Program-made: the position numbers and the translations under genes | Part shown: piece by piece, positions 1 through 8,557 of the stretch | How positions within the stretch are numbered: the stretch's first letter is position 1 | Layout of the letters: each line of letters opens with the position of its first letter | Notes under the pieces: generated by a model | Database searches by the model: none | Seen by the model: only the letters and a program-made list of their open reading frames with translations | Told to the model about the DNA's origin: nothing | Source of the DNA: Butyrivibrio sp. | GTDB taxonomy: Bacteria; Bacillota; Clostridia; Lachnospirales; Lachnospiraceae | Assembly (NCBI GenBank): GCA_015056495.1 | Contig: SVGC01000012.1 | Coordinates: 46,519-110,518 of the forward strand | DNA length: 64,000 nucleotides | Direction of reading: 5' to 3'

Positions 1-1
1 T

Positions 2-1252
2 GATGCCTGTTGGTATATCCAAAGGAATTATCACGAGGCTGAAGGGATCACATACTCAGATGATTATGTATCCAGAATGCGCCAAATTGTGCCGAACCTG
101 CGTTTTGAAAGCACTATACATGAGTATATGACACCATTTTCCGATAACTACTGTTATGTACATTCATACGTACACCATTACGGATATGTCTATGACAACG
201 ACGAAGTCAAGTACAAACATTACTACCGAAATATTACATTATTGAAAAAGATGCTAATCAAAGAACCCGGCAATCTGCGCTGGTGGATTCATATCCTGCA
301 GGAGTACTGGTCCGTAAAGGAATATGGCAAATTGCAGGATTTCTGTAAGCAGTTCTTTGACAATTTCAAACATGTGTCCAAAGAATTAATTGGACAAGAT
401 ATTGCGTCTTTTTACCTGGCGATGATGGAGTCCTGCTACAACCAATATGATTATCAGAGTTCAATTGAATGGGGAAAAAAAGCCCTTGAAGACGGTAGAC
501 TCTACGAACTGGGCAGAGCGACAGTATATGAGGCTCTGGCAAGAAATTACATTGCTATAGAGGATTACGAAAACGTAACAGAATATAGCAAAAAATATTT
601 TGATTTATATGAATTTATGAAAAACAGAGAAAAGGATATTGTCGCTCAGGCCGGATTCCTTATTGATGAGACTTTTGAGAGAAAATACTATGAAGAGGTC
701 TGCTGGTTCATGGTCAAAGTAGCCATGAAAAATAGAAATAACAATGAACTGAAAAAAATCCTCTGCAGAATTGAATGGGAGGATGAATATTTGTATGTAT
801 CTGATGATGAAGTGATTACAGACCTTTTAAAGTATATGGCTGCATCAGAAAATGAGGAATGGTTTGCGGATATAGCAGATAAGATAATTCTCAGAAATAT
901 ATACACCCAAAAGGTTGTAGATATTGCCAAGGAATATGAAAACACAGAAGAAGTACTGTTCGATAATCTAGGACAGCTACTTATACAGACGCGCAGCAGA
1001 CATTATTATGTAGATTATTTAAGAATCCTATATGACCGGGGAGATGAGACTTCATTTACCAACGTGGCTTTTTCTGATCCGGAGCTGTTAACACTTAATG
1101 GTACATTTTGGAAAAAAGTACAGGATAGCCATATAGATTATGAAAAAGTTTTAAGCGCAATAAGCTTTGACAACTGGCAAAAAAAGGTAGAAAACTATTG
1201 TACCGGCACACGAGTAGAAACTTCAAAATATAGAGTATCAAAAAAATTTTAA
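2..1252 (+). CDS. Glycosyltransferase family 2 with TPR-like C-terminus, 5'-truncated by window edge
   Basis: The frame is open from base 2, so the gene starts before the window; an ATG at 77 is internal. The visible part has the end of a GT2/SunS-type domain, with an I-H-E-Y-M-T-P segment and the Y-V-H-H-Y-G-Y motif near 130-190. A helical TPR-like tail follows, with repeated pairs such as LRWWIHILQEYWSVKEYGK. This architecture is known for enzymes that glycosylate proteins, including flagellins, in Firmicutes. The GT catalytic DXD lies outside the window. The position directly upstream of flagellin suggests a flagellin glycosyltransferase, which is inference. No terminator is seen after the stop. 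Confidence 0.8.
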   Translation, partial: DACWYIQRNYHEAEGITYSDDYVSRMRQIVPNLRFESTIHEYMTPFSDNYCYVHSYVHHYGYVYDNDEVKYKHYYRNITLLKKMLIKEPGNLRWWIHILQEYWSVKEYGKLQDFCKQFFDNFKHVSKELIGQDIASFYLAMMESCYNQYDYQSSIEWGKKALEDGRLYELGRATVYEALARNYIAIEDYENVTEYSKKYFDLYEFMKNREKDIVAQAGFLIDETFERKYYEEVCWFMVKVAMKNRNNNELKKILCRIEWEDEYLYVSDDEVITDLLKYMAASENEEWFADIADKIILRNIYTQKVVDIAKEYENTEEVLFDNLGQLLIQTRSRHYYVDYLRILYDRGDETSFTNVAFSDPELLTLNGTFWKKVQDSHIDYEKVLSAISFDNWQKKVENYCTGTRVETSKYRVSKKF

Positions 1253-1271
1253 AATTTTTTTCAAAAAGGGG

Positions 1272-1298
1272 TTAAGTTTTATGATTTGACTCCGATAT
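1272..1298 (+). promoter_or_regulatory. Sigma-28 (SigD/FliA) type promoter of flagellin
   Basis: TTAAG at 1272-1276 and CCGATAT at 1292-1298 are separated by 15 bases, matching the flagellar sigma-28 pattern (TAAA-N14/15-CCGATAT). It lies about 190 bases before the flagellin start codon, giving a long 5' leader. Confidence 0.85.
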
Positions 1299-1304
1299 AG
1301 AAGT

Positions 1305-1489
1305 TGTAAAGAAACAATTCTTTTACATTCTTCCCATATTTCTTATGGGAAAAAAGGTAGGCTTATAGGATGGTACCGCTTGTAAGCTGAGAATTAAGTT
1401 GAAAATGGCGAAAGCCAATTGTGTATCAGGTCAAAAGACCTACACCCATTCACAAGGAAGTGGATGTGTAATTAAATGGAGGTAAAAAT
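1305..1489 (+). promoter_or_regulatory. Structured flagellin mRNA leader with CsrA-type hairpin at the ribosome site
   Basis: Several hairpins can be drawn. One is TTCCCATA/TATGGGAA at 1331-1351. One is TGGC-GAAA-GCCA at 1406-1417, a GNRA tetraloop. One is AGGTC-AAAA-GACCT at 1428-1441. The last runs 1441-1470 with arms TACAC..ATTCAC and GTGGATGTGTA, and its 6-base loop AAGGAA presents a GGA. GGA in a loop just upstream of the Shine-Dalgarno TGGAGG (1477-1482) is the arrangement CsrA binds on hag mRNA in Bacillus, where FliW relieves repression. The AGGTC hairpin and the GGA hairpin share base 1441, so they may be alternatives. The regulation is inferred; neither csrA nor fliW lies in the window. 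Confidence 0.6.
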
Positions 1490-2926
1490 ATGGTAGTACA
1501 ACACAATTTACAGGCGATGAACTCTAACAGAATGTTAGGCATCACAACAGGTTCACAGGCAAAGTCAACTGAGAAGTTATCATCTGGTTATAAGATTAAC
1601 CGTGCAGCAGATGACGCAGCTGGACTTTCAATTTCTGAAAAAATGCGTAAGCAGATCAGAGGTCTTACACAGGCTTCTACAAACGCTGATGATGGTGTAT
1701 CAGCAGTTCAGACAGCTGAAGGTGCGTTGACAGAAGTTCATGATATGTTACAGAGAATGAACGAACTGGCAGTACAGGCAGCAAACGGCACTAACAGTGC
1801 TAATGATCGTCAATCTATCCAGAACGAAATTGAACAGTTGACAACAGAGATCGACCGTGTTGCTGAGACAACAAAGTTCAACGAGACTTATCTTCTTAAG
1901 GGTGGTTCCAATACTACTACAAGATACATGACAGGTCACGATGCAGGTCTTGACGGAACTCTTATAGATACAGCTAAGGTTGCATCTTTCAAGATTACAA
2001 AGTCATCTCTGCAGGCTGGTAAGCAGGTTACTATCGGCGGTAAGACATATACAATCGGTATGTCAAGCGCAGCAGCAGTTCAGAAGGTAGTTAAGGACAC
2101 AACAATGTCTTCACTTAAGATTGATGGCAAGACATACACAATCGCCAGTGATTACAGTGCATATCAGAGTACAACAGTTGCTAATGCAGCAGGTGTTTAC
2201 ACAGCAGAAGATGCTGCTAAACTTGTAGCAGCAGGATCAACAGTTGTTGAAAATGGTGTATCTTACAAGGCTATGGAAGATTCAACAAGTGACGGTGTTG
2301 ATGATACAGATTCAAGCTTCATCACATCCGGATATGCAGCAAAGCTTATACTTAATGAACTTAAAGCTGCTAATGACATTGGTGCTGATTCCGATAAGCT
2401 ATCAACAGTAACTAACAAGGATACTGATACAGTAAATGATCTTACAAAGATCTTCTCATCAAGTGATACAGGTCTTATTACATTCAGGATTGACAAAGGT
2501 CAGGCTAAGATCTATGATAAGCTTTCATTCGGTCTCCATGTTGGTGCTGACGCTGATATGACCAACAAGATCAACGTTGATGTAAGTGCTATGACAGCTG
2601 CAGGACTTGGTATTAAGGGTCTTAACGTTACTGATGATACAGGTAAGGCTGCAACATATGCAATCGATGCTATAGCAGATGCTATCCAGGTTGTATCTGA
2701 TCAGAGATCTGCACTCGGTGCTGTTCAGAACAGACTTGAACACACAATTAAGAACGTAGACAACGTAGTTGAGAATACAACAGCTGCTGAGTCTCGTATC
2801 CGTGATACAGATATTGCTGAAGAAATGGTTACATACAGTAAGAATAACATTCTTGCTCAGGCAGGTCAGTCAATGCTTGCACAGGCTAACCAGAGTACTC
2901 AGGGAGCTCTGTCACTTCTCGGATAA
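1490..2926 (+). CDS. fliC: Flagellin (filament protein)
   Basis: 478 residues. The N-terminal D0/D1 region (about 1-140) is highly conserved: MVVQHNLQAMNSNRMLG, the SSGYKINRAADDAAGL block, and a Q-T-A-E-G-A-L heptad region. The C-terminal D0/D1 region (about 395-478) has SRIRDTDIAEEMV and ends in SLLG. The middle (about 140-390) is a variable, Ser/Thr-rich surface region and a plausible glycan acceptor. The protein is secreted by the flagellar type III system and has no signal peptide. The start is set by TGGAGG seven bases upstream. A strong terminator follows, so it is transcribed alone from a sigma-28 promoter. Confidence 0.97.
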   Translation: MVVQHNLQAMNSNRMLGITTGSQAKSTEKLSSGYKINRAADDAAGLSISEKMRKQIRGLTQASTNADDGVSAVQTAEGALTEVHDMLQRMNELAVQAANGTNSANDRQSIQNEIEQLTTEIDRVAETTKFNETYLLKGGSNTTTRYMTGHDAGLDGTLIDTAKVASFKITKSSLQAGKQVTIGGKTYTIGMSSAAAVQKVVKDTTMSSLKIDGKTYTIASDYSAYQSTTVANAAGVYTAEDAAKLVAAGSTVVENGVSYKAMEDSTSDGVDDTDSSFITSGYAAKLILNELKAANDIGADSDKLSTVTNKDTDTVNDLTKIFSSSDTGLITFRIDKGQAKIYDKLSFGLHVGADADMTNKINVDVSAMTAAGLGIKGLNVTDDTGKAATYAIDAIADAIQVVSDQRSALGAVQNRLEHTIKNVDNVVENTTAAESRIRDTDIAEEMVTYSKNNILAQAGQSMLAQANQSTQGALSLLG

Positions 2927-2973
2927 TCTCGTTAGAGGGATTTAAAAAAACATTTTAAATAACTAAACTACCT

Positions 2974-3010
2974 AAGGGAGAGAACTAAGCGCTTAGTTCT
3001 CTCCCTTTTT
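2974..3010 (+). terminator. Intrinsic terminator after flagellin
   Basis: A perfect 17-bp inverted repeat (2974-2990 with 2991-3007, centre AGCGCT) is followed by a T run. Confidence 0.93.
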
Positions 3011-3089
3011 GGGTGCGTTCGATAAAAGGATATATGATAGCATACAAATCCAGTTGTTGTATGAATATCGCTAAAAAGATAAAATGAAA

Positions 3090-3118
3090 TTGAGATATTG
3101 ATAATATAAAGCTATAAT
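3090..3118 (+). promoter_or_regulatory. Sigma-A type promoter
   Basis: TTGAGA (3090-3095), 17-base spacer, TATAAT (3113-3118), about 85 bases upstream of the next gene's chosen start. Confidence 0.65.
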
Positions 3119-3201
3119 TAAGTTATAATGACAGGGATAAAGTCTCTTTTGACTTGTACATTGTAATATGGAACATTAATAGCATGCAACCGGAGAAGAG
3201 T

Positions 3202-4566
3202 ATGAGGCAGTATAAGAAAAACAAATGCATTAAACTACTGAATTCCCTAAATAAAGCTCATGGAGAAATAATGAGCTACATACTGCACAAAAACATGGAC
3301 GAGGCGGCAGCTCTTATAGCCAAATGCCAGCAGGCAGCCATTACTATCGGTACCATGCTTGAAGAAGCAGGAGATGAGAGTAAGGGGGCAGTCAGCGTAC
3401 TTGAACAATACTGCGAAGAACTCTATTTGCTTCATAGCAGCATTGCAAATGGTGAAAAATTCAGTACCAACAGTGTCCAGAAAAGCCTATCAAAAATATT
3501 GGAAAAAGCAGCCTCAAAAATCAGAAACGATATATCGACAGAGCTTGAAGTGCTTTTTTTACCTTATAAAGCAGCCATGTGGGACAGCCTTGAATCTGTA
3601 TGGGAGAAATACAACGCTATGCCGAGCTGTAATGCCAGCGTAGTGCCAATCCCATATTTTGACAGAGATGAAAAAGGCGAACTCAAAGATATGCATTATG
3701 AGGCTGAACTGTATCCGGCAAACGTTCAGGTAATTTCATACAGTGAATATGATTTTGAAGGTATTCATCCGGATAAGATATTCATCCACAATCCATATGA
3801 TGACATGAATTATGTTACATCCGTTCATCCCTTCTTTTACACCGAAAACATTAAAAAGTTCACGGATGAACTTGTATATATCCCCTATTTTGTTCTGGGG
3901 GAGCCAAGAGATCCCTATAATGAGAAATATCTGGAAAGCATGGAGCACTTTGTACTTGTACCCGGAGTAAAAAATGCTGATAAAGTAATCGTCCAGTCTG
4001 AAAAGATGAAACAGGCCTATGTAAACGTTCTGACTAAGTATTACACGGATCATGATAGAAAATATTGGGAGAAAAAAATTGAGGGTTCAGGCTCTCCTAA
4101 ATTAGAGAGGGTAAATAACCTTAAAGCAGAAGATTATGAGATTCCGGATGAATGGAAAAATAAAATATATGATTCAGACGGAAAGCGCAAAAAAATAATT
4201 TTTTACAATACCAGTGTTGCAGCCATGCTGAAACATCCGGAAGAAATGATGAAAAAAATAGAAGACAGTCTTGAAATCTTTAAGGAAAGTAAAGATATTG
4301 TGGCTCTCCTCTGGAGACCACATCCGTTGTACAAATCCACTATGGAAGCAATGATACCTCAGATAAGCTCTATATATCAGGAAATTGTGGATAAGTATAT
4401 TGCGGAAGATTGGGGAATATATGATGAATCTCCGGATATTGATAGGGCAATAGCTCTGTGCGATGCATATTACGGAGATCGCAGCAGCGTGGTTCAATTG
4501 TGTCAAAATGCTGGAAAGCCTGTGATGATACAAAATGTGGAAATACTAAGCAGTGAGATAGGGTAG
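3202..4566 (+). CDS. CDP-glycerol glycerophosphotransferase-like protein (short form)
   Basis: 454 residues from the chosen start. The frame could begin at 3154, but ATG 3202 has CGGAGAAG just upstream. Its MRQYKK start also matches MRKYKF in the paralogue at 47735, so 3202 is preferred. The N-terminal 110 residues are helical. The rest resembles the CDP-glycerol glycerophosphotransferase fold, with F-L-P-Y-K-A-A-M-W-D-S-L, FIHNPYDD, LLWRPHPLY and a late GD.SS..Q segment. It aligns by eye with residues 1-430 of the 47735 protein but lacks that protein's propeller domain and stops soon after KPVMIQ. It is probably a teichoic-acid-like or flagellar glycan polyol-phosphate transferase; the substrate is unknown. 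Own promoter and terminator make it monocistronic. Confidence 0.75.
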   Translation: MRQYKKNKCIKLLNSLNKAHGEIMSYILHKNMDEAAALIAKCQQAAITIGTMLEEAGDESKGAVSVLEQYCEELYLLHSSIANGEKFSTNSVQKSLSKILEKAASKIRNDISTELEVLFLPYKAAMWDSLESVWEKYNAMPSCNASVVPIPYFDRDEKGELKDMHYEAELYPANVQVISYSEYDFEGIHPDKIFIHNPYDDMNYVTSVHPFFYTENIKKFTDELVYIPYFVLGEPRDPYNEKYLESMEHFVLVPGVKNADKVIVQSEKMKQAYVNVLTKYYTDHDRKYWEKKIEGSGSPKLERVNNLKAEDYEIPDEWKNKIYDSDGKRKKIIFYNTSVAAMLKHPEEMMKKIEDSLEIFKESKDIVALLWRPHPLYKSTMEAMIPQISSIYQEIVDKYIAEDWGIYDESPDIDRAIALCDAYYGDRSSVVQLCQNAGKPVMIQNVEILSSEIG

Positions 4567-4592
4567 TGCTGGTAAATATTAAGATAAATTGC

Positions 4593-4638
4593 AAATCACC
4601 CGCAATCACTTTAAATAGTGGTTGGAGGGTGATTTTTT
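4593..4638 (+). terminator. Intrinsic terminator
   Basis: Stem AAATCACCC (4593-4601) with GGGTGATTT (4627-4635), an inner CACT/AGTG pairing, and a T run to 4638. Confidence 0.88.
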
Positions 4639-4681
4639 ATGAAGAAAATCGGTAAATTTCTGGAAAATGAGATATAACTCC

Positions 4682-4735
4682 TTGAATTAGAATATATAAT
4701 AATATAATATTATGATATAACAGAATAATATTATA
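4682..4735 (+). promoter_or_regulatory. Promoter with overlapping perfect 11-bp inverted-repeat operator
   Basis: TTGAAT (4682-4687), 17 bases, TAATAT (4705-4710). TATAATATTAT (4703-4713) and its exact complement ATAATATTATA (4725-4735) are 11 bases apart and cover the -10 box and start-site region. This suggests autoregulation by the HTH protein that begins at 4749. AT richness makes chance repeats more likely than usual. Confidence 0.55.
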
Positions 4736-4748
4736 CGGACGAAAACAT

Positions 4749-5192
4749 ATGAATGAAAATTTTATAGCTGCAGTAAAAAAATCGCATAAATCTCAGTATC
4801 AGATAGCACAGGAAAGCGGAGTGCCTTTTTCTACAATAAATGCACTGATGAATAAGCGCCAATCAGTAAATAAGTGTGCAACAGCAACTGTGCTACGTCT
4901 TGCGTCTATCATGAATTATGATTTATTGGAATTGTTAGATCCTTATTCCTTGTTAGATAAGACCGTAGGTGAATACAAGGGGGTTAAATATAAATGGGAA
5001 GATAAAAACGGCTCTATGGTGCTCTTGTTCAAATATGATAGCGAGCCTGTCCGGATAGACACAGGTCTAAGTCTTAATATTCCGTCAAAACAGAATGAAT
5101 ACCATTATATCGCTGAATGGAATATTGATTCTTACATTGAACAAAAAGAGTTTGAAAAGCATGCAAAGGAGTTGACAGATGTTATCAAGTAA
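4749..5192 (+). CDS. HTH antitoxin-like protein of a HipBA-type pair
   Basis: 147 residues. Residues about 15-60 form an XRE-type helix-turn-helix (YQIAQESGVPFSTINALMN). The C-terminal half (about 75-145) is not a standard HipB part and looks like a small beta-rich domain. It overlaps the next gene by 14 bases, which suggests translational coupling. The role is probably DNA-binding antitoxin and operon repressor acting at the inverted repeat before it. Assignment rests on the HTH plus the HipA-like partner; toxicity is not shown by sequence. Confidence 0.7.
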   Translation: MNENFIAAVKKSHKSQYQIAQESGVPFSTINALMNKRQSVNKCATATVLRLASIMNYDLLELLDPYSLLDKTVGEYKGVKYKWEDKNGSMVLLFKYDSEPVRIDTGLSLNIPSKQNEYHYIAEWNIDSYIEQKEFEKHAKELTDVIK

Positions 5193-6396
5193 TAGCGTTT
5201 ATGAACTTATGCATAAAGATAAGAAAGTTGGACTAATAAATCTTGATGTAACCGGAAACGTTGTTAATTATGTTCCCATAAATGGTGAGTATAGTCCATT
5301 TATGGGAAATGCTGATCTTAATAAGATTAAGGTGTGGTGGTCTCAACGCTCTGTGCCCGGTTCTCGCAAAATTATGGAAGAAGTCATAAAAAAGGCTGGA
5401 TGTTTGAATAGCTCTGAATATCTTGCAAAAAACATGGCACTTTCTATGACGGATGCGTATTGGTTATGTCCTATTGATATCAGCATATCGTGGGAAGATG
5501 TGAAGCTCAGGAATCAGCTTGGAGTGAATAAAGGGATATTACCATATCACAATGCTACATCCTATGATCCGAATGCATCTTTAGGTGGGCAGATGGAAAA
5601 ATATTGGGATTTAAATGGCGAAATTCCTGTATTGGTAAAAACATCGTTGATTCATAAGGGTCAACAATGTGTTAATGAGGCTTTTGCAACAATGCTCCAC
5701 CAAAGGCAGAAAAGCACTATTCAATATGTTAAATATTCTGTTGATAGGCTTAATGATGAGCAAACGCAGTGTTTTTGTGATGAATTTACATCGGATAGCA
5801 AAGAGCTGATAAATGCTTATGAAGTTGTTGAATCACAGAAAACAAGCAACAGCATATCTGTTTATGATAGTTATATAGAAATTTGTGCAGTAAATGGCAT
5901 AGACAGAGAAATTATTCAGCAATTCATGGATTATCAGACTCTTACTGATTTTATTATCAGTAATGATGATGAGCATTTGCTTAATTTTGGAGTATTGCGT
6001 GATTCAGAGACTTTTAAATTGATAGGTCCTGCGCCTATCTTTGATTCCGGAAACAGCATGTTTTTCTCTGAGTATAAGGATGAGGCATATACAAGAACTG
6101 AAATTCTTGAAAGAACGATAACGAGTTTCTTCAAGTCAGAGGATAAGATGCTTTCAAAAGTGAAGGATAAGAATATTGTTAAGACGGATTTACTGCCAAC
6201 CGTAGATGAAACTTTTGAGTTTTATACAGATAATGGAATTCCGGAACAAAAAGCTTCATTTATTGCTAATTGCTACGGGGTGAAGTTGGAAATGGTCAAC
6301 GAGTTTCAACATGGAAAGAAAATAAGCTTATATCATGAAAAACATCCGGCGCAAGAAGAAAAAAGTAATTTCGCTATTAAAAAAACTAAACGATAA
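5179..6396 (+). CDS. HipA-like serine/threonine kinase toxin
   Basis: 405 residues. Several kinase landmarks are visible. SLGGQMEKYW (about 133) resembles the HipA phosphate-binding loop. LVKTS (about 151) carries a candidate ATP lysine. NDDEHLLNFG (about 262) corresponds to the catalytic N-x-D-x-H-x-x-N loop. FDSGNS (about 287) corresponds to the metal-binding DxG. HipA-family kinases phosphorylate translation targets such as GltX and cause dormancy. This is the Firmicutes excisionase-like variant, with a divergent N-terminus. It overlaps the HTH gene, as expected for a toxin downstream of its antitoxin. The target is unknown. Confidence 0.75.
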   Translation: MLSSNSVYELMHKDKKVGLINLDVTGNVVNYVPINGEYSPFMGNADLNKIKVWWSQRSVPGSRKIMEEVIKKAGCLNSSEYLAKNMALSMTDAYWLCPIDISISWEDVKLRNQLGVNKGILPYHNATSYDPNASLGGQMEKYWDLNGEIPVLVKTSLIHKGQQCVNEAFATMLHQRQKSTIQYVKYSVDRLNDEQTQCFCDEFTSDSKELINAYEVVESQKTSNSISVYDSYIEICAVNGIDREIIQQFMDYQTLTDFIISNDDEHLLNFGVLRDSETFKLIGPAPIFDSGNSMFFSEYKDEAYTRTEILERTITSFFKSEDKMLSKVKDKNIVKTDLLPTVDETFEFYTDNGIPEQKASFIANCYGVKLEMVNEFQHGKKISLYHEKHPAQEEKSNFAIKKTKR

Positions 6397-6523
6397 AGAA
6401 CAAGGTTGGATGGTTGATGTATCGTTGTATCTTGCTGTAGAATGGATTGATGCAGTAGAATATGTAAATGACGTAGACGTAGCGGTGGCTACGTCTATTA
6501 TTTTGCAAAAAATCAAATCTTAA
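6335..6523 (+). CDS. Small ORF overlapping the HipA-like gene end (uncertain)
   Basis: 62 codons from ATG 6335, with an internal ATG at 6413 and no clear Shine-Dalgarno at either. The N-terminus is Lys-rich (KNIRRKKKK). The remainder, MVDVSLYLAVEWIDAVEYV onward, reads like a plausible small globular or DUF3791-like piece. It could be a third component of the toxin-antitoxin unit or noise. The product is not recognised. Confidence 0.3.
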   Translation: MKNIRRKKKKVISLLKKLNDKEQGWMVDVSLYLAVEWIDAVEYVNDVDVAVATSIILQKIKS

Positions 6524-6733
6524 AATTCGCTAAATTCCATTTTGAAATGTGTAAAAAAAAGAAAATATTCAGATAATATGCTATACTATATATAGTTTCA
6601 TTTATGTCGGAATAGCACACCTAACAGTTCTAAATGAATACGCCGATATTAATGTATATTGAGTTAAAAGTTTGTCGAATATAACATCTACGAAAGTGCT
6701 AGTGAATACTAAAGAATATGAGAGGGCTTGATG

Positions 6734-8035
6734 ATGAATATTAAAGTATCAGTAATAGTGCCAACTTTAAATTCATCAATGTATATAAAGGAATGTATAA
6801 AAAGTATCCTTACCCAAACGCTGGAAGAAATAGAAATACTAGTGGTGGATGCAGGATCAACTGATGCAACACTAGAAATTCTTGAACAATATCAAAAAAC
6901 TGACAATAGAATACAACTAATACATTCAGACAAAAAGAGCTATGGCTATCAAATGAATTTAGGAATAAGGCTGGCAAAAGGGCTGTACGTTGGGATAGTT
7001 GAATCTGATGATGCTATAGATAGAGAAATGTATTGTGAATTATACAATGTTGCCATTGAAAATGATTTGGACTTTGTGAAAGCAGATTATAGAGAAGTAA
7101 GAACAGATTCAAACTCGGGAGAATATGCTTATAGAACGAGAAAAATGTTAAAGGATAAGAACCTTTACAATACTATATTGAATCCAAGCAAAATGCCGGA
7201 GCTGCTTCTTCCGGACATAGTGGCAATATGGTGTGGCATATATAAAAAAGCATTTATTGTAGATAATAATATTCAGTTTAATGAAACACCTGGTGCATCG
7301 TTTCAAGACACTGGGGTTTGGGCTTGGACCCAGATTATTGCCCAAAAAAGTATTTATTTAAATAAATGCTTTTATAGATATCGAGTAGACAACCCAAATT
7401 CCTCTACTTTTCAAGCAAACAAGTGCTTTTGCATTTGTGATGAATTTGAGTTTATTAGAAATAACATTGATAAAGTAAAACTTAAAGAATTTGGTGAGAT
7501 GTTGTCGTGGATTTTCTACAGAAAATATAAGACTAATATAGAAAGAACACCATTAAACCTACGAGGTGTTTTCTATGAAAGAATGGCTGAAGACATTTCA
7601 AGATGGAATCGTGAGTTTCAAGTAACAGGTATCAGTTACTACCCAGAAGAGTGGAAAGATATCAAACAGATTATTGCATCACCAGAAACGTACTTAGAAC
7701 AAAAACGGATAGAGAAAATGCAATTTATTGAATTTCTCAAGAATGAATCTGGAATAGTTATTTACGGTGCAGGTAGAGTAGGAAAAACACTGGCAAAGGA
7801 GATTGGACCGAAGAAAATACTGTGCTTTGCTGTTACAGGAACTCCAAATGAAAACAATATTGATGTTGATGGTGTTAGTGTTCCGATAAAAAGCGTTCAC
7901 AGCATGTTTGATGAAGGAAATGTCATCTTTGTCATATCATCAAAGTTGGCAAATCTAAGACTAGAGATGCTGGATGAGATAAAGAAAAAAGGAAACCCAA
8001 AAGTTGTCATGACTCCATTTGGGGCATACGACTAA
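6734..8035 (+). CDS. GT2 glycosyltransferase with C-terminal Rossmann-like module
   Basis: About 434 residues. The start is ATG 6734, seven bases after AGAGGG; ATG 6731 and TTG 6728 are alternatives. The GT-A fold occupies about 1-220: VSVIVPTLNSSMYIKECI, VVDAGSTD, and GIVESDDAID as the DXD-equivalent. The acceptor part contains TPGASFQDTGVW-like residues. Residues about 335-434 are a separate nucleotide-binding-like domain starting IVIYGAGRVGKTLAKE. The same architecture occurs in the genes at 35835 and 43876. It probably transfers a sugar during surface polymer or flagellin glycan assembly at the cytoplasmic face of the membrane; donor and acceptor are not known. Confidence 0.85.
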   Translation: MNIKVSVIVPTLNSSMYIKECIKSILTQTLEEIEILVVDAGSTDATLEILEQYQKTDNRIQLIHSDKKSYGYQMNLGIRLAKGLYVGIVESDDAIDREMYCELYNVAIENDLDFVKADYREVRTDSNSGEYAYRTRKMLKDKNLYNTILNPSKMPELLLPDIVAIWCGIYKKAFIVDNNIQFNETPGASFQDTGVWAWTQIIAQKSIYLNKCFYRYRVDNPNSSTFQANKCFCICDEFEFIRNNIDKVKLKEFGEMLSWIFYRKYKTNIERTPLNLRGVFYERMAEDISRWNREFQVTGISYYPEEWKDIKQIIASPETYLEQKRIEKMQFIEFLKNESGIVIYGAGRVGKTLAKEIGPKKILCFAVTGTPNENNIDVDGVSVPIKSVHSMFDEGNVIFVISSKLANLRLEMLDEIKKKGNPKVVMTPFGAYD

Positions 8036-8086
8036 TATTTGACTTATGTACTAGATTTTATTTGATTGAAAGGTAGCAAGAACATA

Positions 8087-8551
8087 ATGGTTTATGCAAA
8101 AAATGATCAATTATATAAGTATGTCCCTGCTAAATATGCTGATGTGATTAGTGCTTTTTTGCAGAGAATATCGCCAGAGATGGAAGAGTCCACTAATTGG
8201 CTGGATGGAGAGAATTTATTTGTGAAGGTTATGAGTTATAGCACACCAAAGCCTGAACAATGCAAGATCGAAGCTCATGACAAGTATATTGACATTCAGG
8301 CGACAATCACAGGTGCTGAAGGAATATCTGTGTTTGACAGATCATTATTGAAATGTGCAGAAGATTCTTTGGGTGAGCGTGATGTTGCATTCTTTGAATA
8401 CGATAAGAATGCTTTTCGTGGAAGAACTGTTAATTTACCTGGCTACTTTACCATGCTTTTTCCAGAAGACGCTCATAGACCACAGGAGTATGTGGAAGGT
8501 TATGGAGAAGTGAAAAAATTCGTCATAAAAATGAAAGTTGAGGATAGATAG
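8087..8551 (+). CDS. YhcH/YjgK/YiaL family protein (cupin-like)
   Basis: 154 residues from ATG 8087, which has GAAAGGTAG about eight bases upstream; the upstream TTG 8066 is rejected. The family signature is visible: E-A-H-D-K-Y-I-D-I-Q near residue 63 (metal-binding His/Glu), FFEYDKNAF, and LFPEDAHRPQ near 125. YhcH/DUF386 proteins are double-stranded beta-helix proteins often found with sialic acid or keto-sugar catabolic genes and are suggested to be sugar anomerases or isomerases. Here it heads a compact seven-gene run with a CMP-sugar synthetase, which points to keto-acid sugar handling. Confidence 0.88.
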   Translation: MVYAKNDQLYKYVPAKYADVISAFLQRISPEMEESTNWLDGENLFVKVMSYSTPKPEQCKIEAHDKYIDIQATITGAEGISVFDRSLLKCAEDSLGERDVAFFEYDKNAFRGRTVNLPGYFTMLFPEDAHRPQEYVEGYGEVKKFVIKMKVEDR

Positions 8552-8557
8552 AATACC

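Noticed and set aside
688..945. Minus-strand ORF inside the first glycosyltransferase gene
   Set aside because: It has no ribosome site and lies fully inside a clear gene on the other strand.
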